Source of the DNA: Pseudoalteromonas sp. NC201
Lineage (GTDB): Bacteria > Pseudomonadota > Gammaproteobacteria > Enterobacterales > Alteromonadaceae
Direction of reading: 5' to 3'
Length of the DNA stretch: 64,000 bases
Assembly: GCF_002850255.1 (NCBI RefSeq)
Contig: NZ_CP022523.1
Span: 816,486 to 880,485 of the forward strand
Shown: one piece after another, positions 1 through 10,000 of the stretch
Numbering within the stretch: position 1 is the stretch's first letter
Layout: each line of letters opens with the position of its first letter
Notes under the pieces: generated by a model
What the model was told of the DNA's origin: nothing
The model's database searches: none
The model's input: only the letters and a program-made list of their open reading frames with translations
Position numbers and translations under genes: made by a program

Positions 1-1
1 A

Positions 2-787
2 TCTTATCCATATTTTTTTCCTAAAGAATATGAAAATATTACTTTTTCTGGTGTGAAGACTGAAGTTCAAGAGTCTAATGCCGTTGTGGAAGTTACTATT
101 CATCGAACAACAGGCATTGATTTAGTACAACAGATAGAGTTGATAACAGAAGATGGTACTGCAAAAGCAGCTGAGGACTATCGAGCCCTTGATATTGCTT
201 TACAGTTCCAGCCTGGTGAAGTGCAAAAATCAATAAATATTCCTATTATTCCTGACTCCGATGTCTATGAAAACAATGAAATGTTTTACATTAAGCTGAA
301 AAATGTGAAAGGGCAGCCGTCACATATCGTGATGATTGTCGAAGCTGGAGTAAACAAAGACTTAGTGGAAAAAAGCAGCCTTTTGGTAAGTAACCTTTCA
401 GCTCTTGCAGCGGACCTTTCGAATGATTTGAAACAGCTTGAGATCCTTGGTAACTATCTGTCAACCAAAGAAAATCCAAAGGCGAACTTGGTCAAGAATT
501 ACCGTAATACTCAAGATAATATTCAAAGAGCGAGAGAAAAATACATCGTTCTTTTTAATGAAGCTTTAGATTTGGACCCTAATGTTTTGAGAAATGCATT
601 GGATTCCCACCTTGAAGCGCTGAAAAAACAACAGTTTCATACTCAATATGAAGCAACAACTGTGATGAAAGCTCAGTTACTTGACTACTTGAGTTCCAGA
701 GTTTCTAACTCGCCTAAGTGGCTCGAGGAGTTAGGTGAGGTAGTAAAGCTTGAAGTGAAAGCAAATAACAATGGTAGTGTTATCTAA
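2..787 (+). CDS. Calx-beta domain protein, 3' part (cut by left edge)
   Basis: The reading frame is open to the left edge of the window, so this is the C-terminal part of a longer protein; the GTG at 53 is only an internal codon. The first ~100 visible residues read as a Calx-beta domain (ENITFSG, a VEVTIHRTTG strand, then DGTAKAAEDY, the F-x-PGE turn and DSDVYENNEMFYIKL), a calcium-binding beta-sandwich common in repetitive surface or secreted proteins. The remaining ~145 residues are helical and charged, without a recognised domain. The stop is TAA at 785-787. The missing N-terminus probably carries the signal peptide and more repeats. The domain call is fairly secure; the role (adhesion or surface structure) is inferred. 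Confidence 0.7.
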   Translation, partial: SYPYFFPKEYENITFSGVKTEVQESNAVVEVTIHRTTGIDLVQQIELITEDGTAKAAEDYRALDIALQFQPGEVQKSINIPIIPDSDVYENNEMFYIKLKNVKGQPSHIVMIVEAGVNKDLVEKSSLLVSNLSALAADLSNDLKQLEILGNYLSTKENPKANLVKNYRNTQDNIQRAREKYIVLFNEALDLDPNVLRNALDSHLEALKKQQFHTQYEATTVMKAQLLDYLSSRVSNSPKWLEELGEVVKLEVKANNNGSVI

Positions 788-1354
788 TCTGAGTTGCTTA
801 TTTATTGGGCTAACTTTCAACTAAGCCAATGGGCAGCGCACTCAGCGCTGCTGCATACTCCCCATCAACAGAAGTGAAAATCGAGAGAACTTTTGTTCAT
901 TATTCGATGAGTTAGCAATAGCTCATTGAAGCACCCTCAAATACTGCGAGCCTTTGGTTTACGGTGTTTAAGTTCAACCATTACATCGAACTACAATATT
1001 TACCTGTAAAACTTTCAAACAAAACGATTGCTGACTAAAGAGCTGGCAGAGGGTTGTCTGTAGCTGACGTTTGTAAAAATACAGAGCTAATTTGAGATCC
1101 TTTTATATCAAGTGCTACAAGTAGCACCTTGCTTTACTTCCAATCTATTTCCTATTTCTTTCCTAATCCATTAACTAATTGATATTAAATAGCTTATTGG
1201 TTTGTGAATTTTCCAAATATCGGCCTCTGGCATCTGCCATTATCGCCTTAACCTTATGTCTATCGGGCAAACAAGCAAACGCCTGATGTAAGGTGAACTC
1301 TGGCTGCAGACAGATTTTACCTCTCCTTTAAAAACAGAATGAGAGGAATTTACT
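788..1354. other. Intergenic region with a palindrome
   Basis: No convincing gene is seen in these 567 bases. The only clear structure is the 16-bp perfect-arm palindrome listed separately at 1110-1129. A good ribosome binding site (AGAGGAA, 8 nt before the ATG at 1355) lies at the right end. Confidence 0.5.
1110..1129. promoter_or_regulatory. Palindrome, possible LuxR-type box
   Basis: GTGCTAC-AA-GTAGCAC (1112-1127) is an inverted repeat with 7-bp perfect arms; within the 20-bp frame 1110-1129 one further outer pair also matches. Its 20-bp size and symmetry resemble the boxes bound by LuxR-type receptors, and a LuxR-type gene lies downstream at 2604. It is about 225 bp before the start at 1355, which is far for a classical lux box. 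The operator role is a guess; the palindrome itself is seen directly. Confidence 0.35.
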
Positions 1355-2593
1355 ATGTCTTTTAAAATAGAAGCATGTAATTTAAATAATATTGATGTCG
1401 CAGTTAAAACGTTGAAAGAAAACTATGTGGAAAACTTTCCAGCTATCAGAGTTACTAAAGATAAAATCTTAGGTAAAGGTATTTCTCTATACCTACTTAG
1501 TGATATAAGCCAAGTTCCACATAATCCAATAGCGACTTTTGGACTGAGCAGTGCGTATGACGATGAAGATGTTTGGAAAGAAGTAAGGGCATCATTAAGC
1601 GATGACTTTGACCCTAAAAAGGATGCAGTTGTAGGCCAGCTTAGTATATCGAGTAAAGATGTCGCAATTACCAGAGTCGTTTATGGTCTGTTATTAGATA
1701 AAGCACAACAGATGGGTTATGAGCGGTTGTTTTTTATCCTGAGAGGAAATGTTGATTTTTATAAAAAGTTATTTAACGCTATACTGATTAAAAGTGATTG
1801 CAACTATGATATTGGGGTTGATAGAAAAATATCTGCTCTAGTTGTTGAAACGAAAGAGATAAAGCAAAGGGGCCTTCGCTTCCTAAATCGAAACTTATCA
1901 TCTTGCTTTAATAAGAGTGATAGTCTAATTAAAAGGGAAATTATGAATAAATCTCATTGGGATGAATATAGTAGTGCATTTGACTCTATTATTACTCCAC
2001 CACAGGTTGAACTTTATAATACAATTGCTCCGCTGTTGTCAGGAGTTGTACTGGATGCTGGATGTGGAAATGGAAACTTAGCCGCTTTTGTTAATGGTGA
2101 GGTTTCTACTTATCACGGCGTCGATACATCTCTTGATATGGTGCAAAAAGCCAACGCCAATCTGCAGAGACTTAAAGAACCACAGCGATTTCAAGCATTT
2201 CATGTTCAACTCGAAGAATTTGTAAATACACATCAATACGACGTGATTACATTAATAAACAGTGTTTATGCGATGGATAATCCTTCTTTAGTTTTTAAAC
2301 ACTGCTATAACTTACTTGCTCCGGGTGGCCTGTTAATTATCGCAAACCCCAATGAAAACATGACAAAATCTCACATGGAAATGATGATTGAGCTGTATGA
2401 ATCGCAATTTAGTGGCAATCCTGCTGTTGCAGACTTTAAGAGATTGAATTTACAATTTGTCACACAATACCAACATTCGTTTTATACTTTAGATAAAATT
2501 GAAGGTTGGCTAGAACAAGCTGGACTGTCTGTAACAAACCGAGACTGCACTCACTTTCATGGTGCAATGAATTTAATCGTAGCTAAAAAGTAG
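1355..2593 (+). CDS. Acyltransferase-like domain fused to SAM-dependent methyltransferase
   Basis: A two-domain protein of 412 residues. Residues ~1-175 resemble a GNAT or N-acyl amino acid synthase/autoinducer-synthase-like fold: a VVGQLSIS strand, a helix with LLLDKAQQMGYERLFF, then NVDFYKKLF, the usual place of the acyl-CoA binding region. Residues ~195-412 are a class I methyltransferase with motif I VLDAGCGNG (D234), an acidic HGVDTS strand end, VITLINSVYAM and LLAPGGLLIIANP. The start is supported by AGAGGAA 8 nt upstream. It is followed after 10 bp by a LuxR-type receptor gene, so the two are probably one operon. This suggests synthesis of an acylated, methylated small molecule acting as signal or effector. 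Classical LuxI residues (the N-terminal R/F/W pattern) were not found, so it is not called an AHL synthase. The methyltransferase is secure; the N-terminal call is moderate. Confidence 0.6.
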   Translation: MSFKIEACNLNNIDVAVKTLKENYVENFPAIRVTKDKILGKGISLYLLSDISQVPHNPIATFGLSSAYDDEDVWKEVRASLSDDFDPKKDAVVGQLSISSKDVAITRVVYGLLLDKAQQMGYERLFFILRGNVDFYKKLFNAILIKSDCNYDIGVDRKISALVVETKEIKQRGLRFLNRNLSSCFNKSDSLIKREIMNKSHWDEYSSAFDSIITPPQVELYNTIAPLLSGVVLDAGCGNGNLAAFVNGEVSTYHGVDTSLDMVQKANANLQRLKEPQRFQAFHVQLEEFVNTHQYDVITLINSVYAMDNPSLVFKHCYNLLAPGGLLIIANPNENMTKSHMEMMIELYESQFSGNPAVADFKRLNLQFVTQYQHSFYTLDKIEGWLEQAGLSVTNRDCTHFHGAMNLIVAKK

Positions 2594-2603
2594 GAAAATA
2601 AAA

Positions 2604-3350
2604 ATGCGCTATCAAGATCTAGTCGATTTGTTGAATGCTTCGAATCAAGCAGAATACACTGCAAGTTTTTATCGTGCCATATCACATATCGGATTTGATA
2701 GCGCAATTTATGGTTTTTTGCCAAGCCATGAATTTGTTAAACACTTGAACCAAATGCCTATCATACTAGCCACCGAAAACGCCCCTCTCGATTATTTAAA
2801 GTACTATCAGGAAAATGAAATTTTTAAGCCTGAGAAGGATATCTTCGTGGCTCAAATACTGTCAGGGCATCGAAAGCCAATCAATTGGTGGCGGGACTTA
2901 CAGAGTTTTAACCCCACTGAGTTACAAGTTGCTACCTTAGCCCATGCAAAAAACGAATTTGGTCTCAATAACGGTTTTGTCGTCCCGCTCATGTGCGACC
3001 ACAGAGGCTACGCTTGTGTTACTTTGTATAGCAATTTAAGTGATAAAGACTTTAATCATCTGGTACAGGAAAATGAAGAACAAATCGGGTTATTTTGCTC
3101 GGCGTTGAACAGCAAAATCTTCTCAGATCCAAACTTAGTTGCCGAGTTATACGACAATTATATAAAAATGAGCGATACAGAGCGTCAAGTGATGCGATAC
3201 TTGGTTTCGGGGAAACCGATGAAGCAAATTGAAGATCATATTGGAATAACCTATCGCTACGCTGCAAAAGTAATTGATAAATTTAGAAAAAAGCACGGAA
3301 ATGTGCCAAAAGACAAATTGCTCTATTCGTTAGGGCACTACTTTAGTTGA
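2604..3350 (+). CDS. LuxR-type transcriptional regulator with autoinducer-binding-like domain
   Basis: 248 residues with the layout of LuxR-family receptors. Residues ~1-165 match an autoinducer-binding domain: a Y-x-Y-Y segment (YLKYYQENEIF), an acidic KD in the usual D-P position, tryptophans in PINWW, and FGLNNGFVVPL, where LuxR proteins carry the conserved glycine. Residues ~185-248 are a LuxR-type helix-turn-helix: MSDTERQVMRYL, SGKPMKQIEDHIGI, then the recognition helix. The recognition helix is divergent from the consensus. It lies 10 bp after the acyltransferase-methyltransferase gene with a weak ribosome site (TAGGAAAAT), suggesting cotranscription and that the upstream enzyme makes the ligand. 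The ligand is unknown. It could instead be a solo receptor. Confidence 0.7.
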   Translation: MRYQDLVDLLNASNQAEYTASFYRAISHIGFDSAIYGFLPSHEFVKHLNQMPIILATENAPLDYLKYYQENEIFKPEKDIFVAQILSGHRKPINWWRDLQSFNPTELQVATLAHAKNEFGLNNGFVVPLMCDHRGYACVTLYSNLSDKDFNHLVQENEEQIGLFCSALNSKIFSDPNLVAELYDNYIKMSDTERQVMRYLVSGKPMKQIEDHIGITYRYAAKVIDKFRKKHGNVPKDKLLYSLGHYFS

Positions 3351-3749
3351 TTTAACGCTAGTATTTCATATCTGATTTATCGTACTAACGGACGAGTTTG
3401 TCTTTAATGTGGCAGGTTACTCTGAGCGAGGAGTGGATATTAATGCTAACTTATTTTTGGACAAAAACGTGTTTAGGAGTTGGATGATTACTATTACTTT
3501 GACTAATGGCTTTGCATAATAATTTTTTGCGACGGAACAAATTATTGCAACGGCTTGTTGCAAAATTAGGTCGGTAGACTGTTAGACGAATCACCTCTGT
3601 CCTCCCCAATTTACACCAATAGAGCTTTTGGAAGAAGCTAAAGCTGGCTCTATTAATTATAAACTTATATTTTCAATAAAATAGCATTTCTATGTTACGA
3701 TGTGCTTGTCAGTTAGGGACAATTACTAGGTTAGCGTGGAAGGTAATAA
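3351..3749. other. Intergenic region before the nuclease-ATPase gene
   Basis: No gene is supported in these 399 bases. There is a small inverted repeat (GCAAC near 3547, GTTGC about 10 bp later) and an AT-rich stretch at about 3655-3700 that may hold the promoter of the next gene. A clear ribosome site (GGAAGG, 6 nt before the ATG at 3750) lies at the right end. Confidence 0.4.
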
Positions 3750-6695
3750 ATGCTCAGTATCGATGAAGCAGAAACAAAGTTTAAAACAATCTATTCTGAA
3801 GTTATCAATAATCTTGGCTCTATCGCTAGCGAGGAAGACTCAAAAATTCAAATATTAAATAGAATTTTTACAGAGTGCTTAGGCTGGGGGTTTAGTGATA
3901 TCAAAGCTGAGACTAAACATGAAAATGGGTTCTCCGACTACATCTTTCGTGCAAGTGATACCCCTCAGTTTGTTGTTGAAGCGAAGAGAGTAGGAAGGCT
4001 AGATGTAGAAGTTGCTAAAAGAGATGCCATAAAGTACCTCAAACTTAGCGGATCCGCCCTCAAAAAATGTAATGATGGGATTGATCAAGCATTTAGTTAT
4101 GCTTCTCCGAATGGCCTACCTCTTGCCATTCTAACTGATGGTTTAATATGGGTTGTTTTTAAAACACATATTCCTGGAGAGAATTATAAGAATAAACAAG
4201 GTATTGTTTTCCCGTCGCTTGAAGCAATAAAAAATGATTTCAGCTCATTTTTTGAATTATTATCAAAATCTAATGTCGAGAATAGGGTATTTAACTCAAT
4301 ATTTGATGATGTTCATCATAACAGGATATTGATAAGCCATAACCTAAAAGCTCCTATAGATGATACAGAAATAAAACTAACAAAAAGGTCAGATATTGCT
4401 TATGATCTAGAAAAGGTTTTCGCGAATTTCTTTGAGAGATTATCAGGAGATGATGACGATGACATGATGGTAGAATGTTTTGTGGAGTCTCATGAAAGCC
4501 GTATCGCTGATTACTCTCTAGAAAAAATAACTACCAGTGTATTAGGAAACCTCTCTCGTGAAAAAAACAATGTGGATGGAGAACTGTCTAGAATAATATC
4601 CAATACCATTGAATCAGAAAATATAGGTGAGTCAGAACAATCTATTTTCATTGTTGGGCCTACAGGTTCTGGTAAAACGGCATTTTTAGAGCGGTTTTTT
4701 AGTAAAACTCTTTCGAAAACGATTAGAGATAAGTGTATTGTTCTAAATGTTAACTGCTTAGATGCATCAGGTGATGAGCAGACAATCGTAAATTGGATGA
4801 TAGAAAGACTGATTGCTCAATTAGAATCTCAATTATATGCTGATGGAATACCAACTTGGGATGACTTACGAGGCTTATATCATGGTCAATATCTCAGGAG
4901 AGTTAGAGGAGTAGACAAAGAACTGTATGAAACAGATAAGTCAGCATTTAAAATTAAGTTTGGTGATTTTTTAGAGAATGAAGTAGAAAAAGACAGGGAA
5001 GGTTATTTAAATAGAATTTTAAAAGATGTCTTGAACAATAGACATATGCTGCCAATTATCGTCATAGATAATACAGATGAATTTTCTTTAGAATTTAAAA
5101 CTAGAATATTCCAATTATCTAATTCGATAAAGAGAGAAATTAACCACTGTATGTTATTTTTCCCTGTTACGGATAAATCAGCCTGGATTTTTTCTAAAAC
5201 TGATATATTTAGCATTCATCAATCTCGGTCTTTTTTCCTTCCAACTCCGTCGCCAAAAGAAGTTTTTAGAAAGAGAATCAACTATATAAATGGAAAGCTG
5301 TCTTCACCATCTTCAGAGGACGACAAGAAGCTCTACTTTTCTAAAAAAGGTATTGGTATATCGATTACAGATATTAATAGCTTTGCGAAAGTAATTGAAG
5401 ATGTATTTGTCAATCATGATTATACATCTAAAACACTGGGTGAACTTACCAACTTTAATATACGAAGAACTCTCTTGCTATCTCAGAGGGTTATTACCTC
5501 CCCGATCATAAGGATCGAAGATTTAATAAAATCTTATATTTCTGGAAATATGGTTACCACCAATTTCACTAAGTTTATAGAAGCATTGATTTTGGGGGAT
5601 TACACCGTATATAAGCAAGGTGATGCTCCTGAAATATGTCCTATATTCTGTGTTTCTGGTGGTTATATTCAATCGCCATTATTGAAATTAAGAGTTCTAT
5701 CATTGCTAAAAGCTACACAGCAAGGGAATAGATCTATTGAAGACAAGCACTTAACAGTTCCTTCAATAATCAGCTATTTCGATACCATGGGTGTTCATGA
5801 AGCAACTATAGAGCATACGTTAATAGAGCTTTTCGAATTGGGTTTAATTGAGCCATATGATTTATCGATGAGTAGCTTGTCTAATAATCAAAGATTTACA
5901 ATATCTTATAAAGGTAGTTCCCATCTGCAATTAGCATCTAGAAACAGTGTATATTTCTACCAGATGGCGCTAACAACACCGATCGATTGCTCTGATACTT
6001 CTGAAAAAATCAGGTCTACTTATAAGGCCAATATTAGGTTTATTGAAAAAGTAAATAGAATCAAAAATATATTTTCAGACTACTTAATAAAAGAGGATGT
6101 AAAATATATATCTGAACCTAATCATTCAGAAAAGTATGAGCATCAAGTGTTGATGATAAAAAATATAGCTGGTTTTGGCAGTCGAAAAGCTCCTGAAGAT
6201 GAATTGGTATCGACTTTCGGTGATTACTATAAAAAAGGGACTATTTTACGAGGCGTAGATGCAGTAGTTGACGCATTTGATGTAAATGACAAGAGTGGTT
6301 TTGCGAATGTGGAAAGTTATGAGGAAAGCGTCTATTTTAATCTAATGCAGTTAAGAAGCTTAGGTGTTGAATTTGTACATGATGGTGATATTTTAAGATG
6401 TGACATTGCCAGAGGAGATAATGGAATATATATAGAGAGAGTTCATTATGTTCTTGATAACAAAGAAGATATAATTGTAGACGATTGCATTATAACCAAA
6501 GTGTTTTCTCATAGAGGGTATGGGTTTTGTAAGTTTGGTTCTTCTGAGCAGGACGCTTTCTTTCACAAAACAATATTTGATAAAACAACAAGGAAAATAC
6601 TGTCTGAGGGATTTAAATTTAAAGCAGAAATTATACCTGGGCAGAAAGGAGACTATCAGGTAAGAATGGTGATACCTGATGCAGGTGCTAACTGA
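3750..6695 (+). CDS. HsdR-N-like nuclease / P-loop ATPase / cold-shock-like fusion, putative defence protein
   Basis: 981 residues. Residues ~1-165 look like the type I restriction HsdR N-terminal nuclease fold: a GFSDYIF strand (D63) followed by VVEAKR (E77, K79), the D...E-x-K catalytic pattern, and an ILTDGLIWVVF strand. A P-loop ATPase follows: Walker A GPTGSGKT at 303-310 and Walker B IVIDNTDE with D440. The stretch ~530-790 is mostly helical with winged-helix-like parts (HTLIELFELGLIEPY). The last ~70 residues resemble a cold-shock/OB domain: a GYGFCKF strand, DAFFHKTIF, EGFKFKAEI and a GQKGDYQV end. The gene is AT-rich compared with neighbours and stands alone, which suggests horizontal transfer. 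No methylase or specificity gene is nearby, so it is not an ordinary type I restriction system. An anti-phage role is inferred. Start chosen from GGAAGG at 6 nt. Confidence 0.6.
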   Translation: MLSIDEAETKFKTIYSEVINNLGSIASEEDSKIQILNRIFTECLGWGFSDIKAETKHENGFSDYIFRASDTPQFVVEAKRVGRLDVEVAKRDAIKYLKLSGSALKKCNDGIDQAFSYASPNGLPLAILTDGLIWVVFKTHIPGENYKNKQGIVFPSLEAIKNDFSSFFELLSKSNVENRVFNSIFDDVHHNRILISHNLKAPIDDTEIKLTKRSDIAYDLEKVFANFFERLSGDDDDDMMVECFVESHESRIADYSLEKITTSVLGNLSREKNNVDGELSRIISNTIESENIGESEQSIFIVGPTGSGKTAFLERFFSKTLSKTIRDKCIVLNVNCLDASGDEQTIVNWMIERLIAQLESQLYADGIPTWDDLRGLYHGQYLRRVRGVDKELYETDKSAFKIKFGDFLENEVEKDREGYLNRILKDVLNNRHMLPIIVIDNTDEFSLEFKTRIFQLSNSIKREINHCMLFFPVTDKSAWIFSKTDIFSIHQSRSFFLPTPSPKEVFRKRINYINGKLSSPSSEDDKKLYFSKKGIGISITDINSFAKVIEDVFVNHDYTSKTLGELTNFNIRRTLLLSQRVITSPIIRIEDLIKSYISGNMVTTNFTKFIEALILGDYTVYKQGDAPEICPIFCVSGGYIQSPLLKLRVLSLLKATQQGNRSIEDKHLTVPSIISYFDTMGVHEATIEHTLIELFELGLIEPYDLSMSSLSNNQRFTISYKGSSHLQLASRNSVYFYQMALTTPIDCSDTSEKIRSTYKANIRFIEKVNRIKNIFSDYLIKEDVKYISEPNHSEKYEHQVLMIKNIAGFGSRKAPEDELVSTFGDYYKKGTILRGVDAVVDAFDVNDKSGFANVESYEESVYFNLMQLRSLGVEFVHDGDILRCDIARGDNGIYIERVHYVLDNKEDIIVDDCIITKVFSHRGYGFCKFGSSEQDAFFHKTIFDKTTRKILSEGFKFKAEIIPGQKGDYQVRMVIPDAGAN

Positions 6696-6996
6696 AAACA
6701 TAATTAACAGCTTAGATAAGTAGCTAAAATTAAGGACCTTTTAGTTTGTATTTGCGTTACTTTTCCTGAACTATAGTACCTGAGCTAGACTGTTTTCTCT
6801 CGCTCACTTTTGTCCAAATACGAGTTAGGCGAACGTCCGCTATCGTAATTAGATTTAAGATATTAAGTTGCTGTTGAACCGCCGAGTTTGACACACATAC
6901 AACAGCCAAGTTTAATTTAGCCCTGTTGTTCTGGTTTATTAACGTCTGGTGGTTTAGCTGTGGTCTCTAATTAAGTCAACTATGGCTAGGTTTTAT
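6696..6996. other. Intergenic, no gene seen
   Basis: About 300 bases between the end of the nuclease-ATPase gene and the terminator of the convergent lipoprotein gene. No coding region is supported. A weak TGCTGTTG/CAACAGCC inverted repeat occurs at about 6871-6910. Confidence 0.4.
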
Positions 6997-7028
6997 GGCC
7001 CACTCATCAAATTGTGCATGAGTGGGCC
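6997..7028 (-). terminator. Hairpin terminator of the giant lipoprotein gene
   Basis: Perfect 11-bp inverted repeat GGCCCACTCAT (6997-7007) and ATGAGTGGGCC (7018-7028), just past the stop of the minus-strand gene at 7038. A T-rich stretch follows on the plus side, so it may work in both directions. Confidence 0.7.
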
Positions 7029-7037
7029 TGCTTTATT

Positions 7038-10000
7038 TTAGTTTGTTGAGCGATCACTTACGATAGGTGATGGTGGGTTTTTGGGCTTATTACTCTGGTG
7101 TAGCATAAAGTAATATTGTTGGCGTTCATTGGATTGATTATTGATATCAATACGTGCAACTCCTGCTATTACGTCTAAACCATCGGCACTCTTCACCAAG
7201 GGGTAGTCGTTTGGACCGAGAGAGAGTAGGGATACTCTGTTGAATACCAAAGTTTCTACATTCTGAACTGTTTGATGTTGGTTATCTTCACCGACATCAA
7301 AATAATGGTTGCCGCCGTATACATCTTTTCCAATGTTACGCATAAATGCCCCCATACTGATAAGGAAGTTGTTTTCAACTTCAATGCCTTTTAGCCCATA
7401 GAACAGCTCGTGCTCACCGACAAATACAATTCTTCCCCCCTGTGCAGCAAATTGTTTTAAGCGACTGACTTCATCCGGAGAATATGAGTTAAGTGGAGTC
7501 CAGAGTACGATAAGTTTTATTTGTGGGTCATCAAGATCCCAATCTTCTAGAGACTGATATGTAATAACTTCAAAGCCTAAATCTTCCCAAGTACTGTACA
7601 GGTAATTAATAGATTGGCATGACCAACTGCAGCGAGAATCATGAGATCGATCTAGGACTATTTTAGAACCTTGGGCACGGAGGCTGTTTCCTGAAAAACT
7701 GGCTAGGTTTTTCGCAAATTGCGTGTTATCAGCTTTGTAAATCCGCTCATCATCTAGAATATTGACATCATTGAATACGATTAAATCTCCACCAGCTGCA
7801 GGTGCGACGTTACTGTCAAACGTAAAACCAATAATTGAATTTGCTCGGCTCCCCTGACTATCTGTCGCATAGAGTATAATGTTGTTTTCACCTTGAACAA
7901 AAGACTCCGCTGGTTGAGTGAGTGCGAAACTGCCACTATTAAGCGCAAAGCTAATGTCTCTTTTAGCCTCTCCATTTATAGAAATAAATAATTTGGCGAT
8001 ACTTGATTGAACTGTTTCAATCTTGCCTTCTATTAAGATGTTACTACTCAAAATTGCGCCAGGTGTTGGAGACAATATTGTGATTTGTGGTGGAACTTTT
8101 AATGTTAACTCAGATGTTGGCTCCGAAATTGCGCGATAAGCGCTTAAATCGCTTTCGTTTCCTGTTAAAGCAACATCTATGATACATGCTTCAAGCCTGC
8201 TTTTTATGCTTACATACTTTTGGCACAATTCTTTAACCCGTTGATATTCCGCACTACCAATTTGTGCCTCTAACCTCGCTTGAGTTAACAATGTTCGTGG
8301 AAAGTTAAGGTCAACGAAGCTTTCAGGGGTCTCATCATTGAAGTAGTCGAACAAAGAGGATTCGGATGTTACACGCCAACTATTGCCGTAAATATCATAA
8401 AGTTGATTGAAGTTACCTTGGTCTTCAATTTGATTGCCGTTAGCATCCGTTAAGTCATTGTCGACGTTGCCATCAAAGTATCCTAGTAACCCATTAACGC
8501 TGCCTGCACGAGAGTTTGGTAAAAGCACTTCTGTCTCGACAAACTCACCCCGCCGATACACTTTTAGTAATGAGGTGTCTGGCCAAGTTATTTCGTAATG
8601 ACGATTATTTTGTTTAAAGATACTTGCTTGATTAGAAAGCTCACTAGCACCGTTATTCAATGTTTGTAATTGACCATCAATAAGCACGGCAAGGCCTTCA
8701 TCATTGGGGTAAAAGGTGACTCTTGTTCCTGCGACATTTGCGGCGACAGCGGCATTGAAAGACACGTGTTGATTGCCAGGGACTGCGACATAACGGCCCT
8801 GAATCTCAAAAGTGTCGATATTGGACTTGGCTAAGATATACTCACCAACGCCATTAAATCCATAGTTTAAGCCGTCAAACGTACGTAAGTTTGGGTCTCC
8901 TGTGACACGAGCCTGCTTGCGCGGGTTGCCTAGGTTGTCGTCAATTGGGTTGCTACCATCTACGGGCTCACCACTGAGCAGAATTAATTGAACTGGTTGG
9001 TTGGTGTCCTCGGTAACAGTGATTGTAATGCGCTCTGGTTGAAAACCCGATTTAGAAGCGATCACATGATAATCACCAACTGCGAGTGGTGGAGAACTAA
9101 AGGCGCCACTGGTATCGGATGATAATTGTTGAGAAAACCCAGTGCTTACGCTTGTTAGTGACACATCAGCGTCTGATATGGGGCTACCGTCAACGTCGGA
9201 GATAGCACCTGTAAGCGTATTGAATTGAGTCTCAAATGGGCATACTTCAGAGCCCCAAATTGGTTGCTCCAAATCATAAAGAGGAATCTTTTTCTTCTTA
9301 GCTTTACTTGTCAGCCCAAGAATATCGCCTACAAAGCCGTAATCTAGGTTGGCATTAACTCCTAATCCTACTGAGAGTTCAAGTTTACAATTTGGCTCAT
9401 GATCTGCGCTTTTGTAGTTTGCTTTAGCAGCATATTTTGCATATGGGCCCATTGCTAACCCTGCTCCAGGGCCATCTAACTCTATCTTATTCCCAAATGG
9501 TAATGGTACAGACAACTCGTAAGCAGAAAGCATAAACTGTAGCTCTGCTTTTACTTTTGCTGATGTTTCACCTGATAGTTCGTATTCAGGTCCAATTTGA
9601 GATATGACAGGCACAAAGCTGTGAACTGGGCTCAGTTTTTCGTTTTGATATTTGAATCCGGTTCTATAGTTTCCTGATGCACTAATACCCATCTTTAAAT
9701 TTGCTTTATCAGCAACAATAACATTAGCGCCAAGTTGTGGGTGTAATTTGACGTTTAAAAATAAAGGAATAGGCCCCACGAATAGCTTAACATTTTTGTT
9801 AATAATGGGATTGAATACCTTGCTTTTGTTCAGGCCTCCTTTGTAACTGTAGTTCGCTTTTAGATAAGTATTAGTGAGGTAATCTGCTTGAGCAATTGTA
9901 GAAAAGTGAGTTACCTCACCACGAATAATTGAAAACTCTATTCCTATCTGGGCGCTTGAGTTCATCTTTAGTTCTACAACAGACGTGACTTCAGGGCTTA

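Noticed and set aside
1355..1880. LuxI-type AHL synthase
   Set aside because: The N-terminal domain sits next to a LuxR-type gene, but the conserved LuxI residues (R24, F28, W34, D45, D48 pattern) could not be placed, so only an acyltransferase-like call is given.
3351..7037. Direct repeats flanking the nuclease-ATPase gene as integration scars
   Set aside because: The flanks show only loose similarity (around 3455 and 6805); no exact repeat, tRNA or integrase was found.
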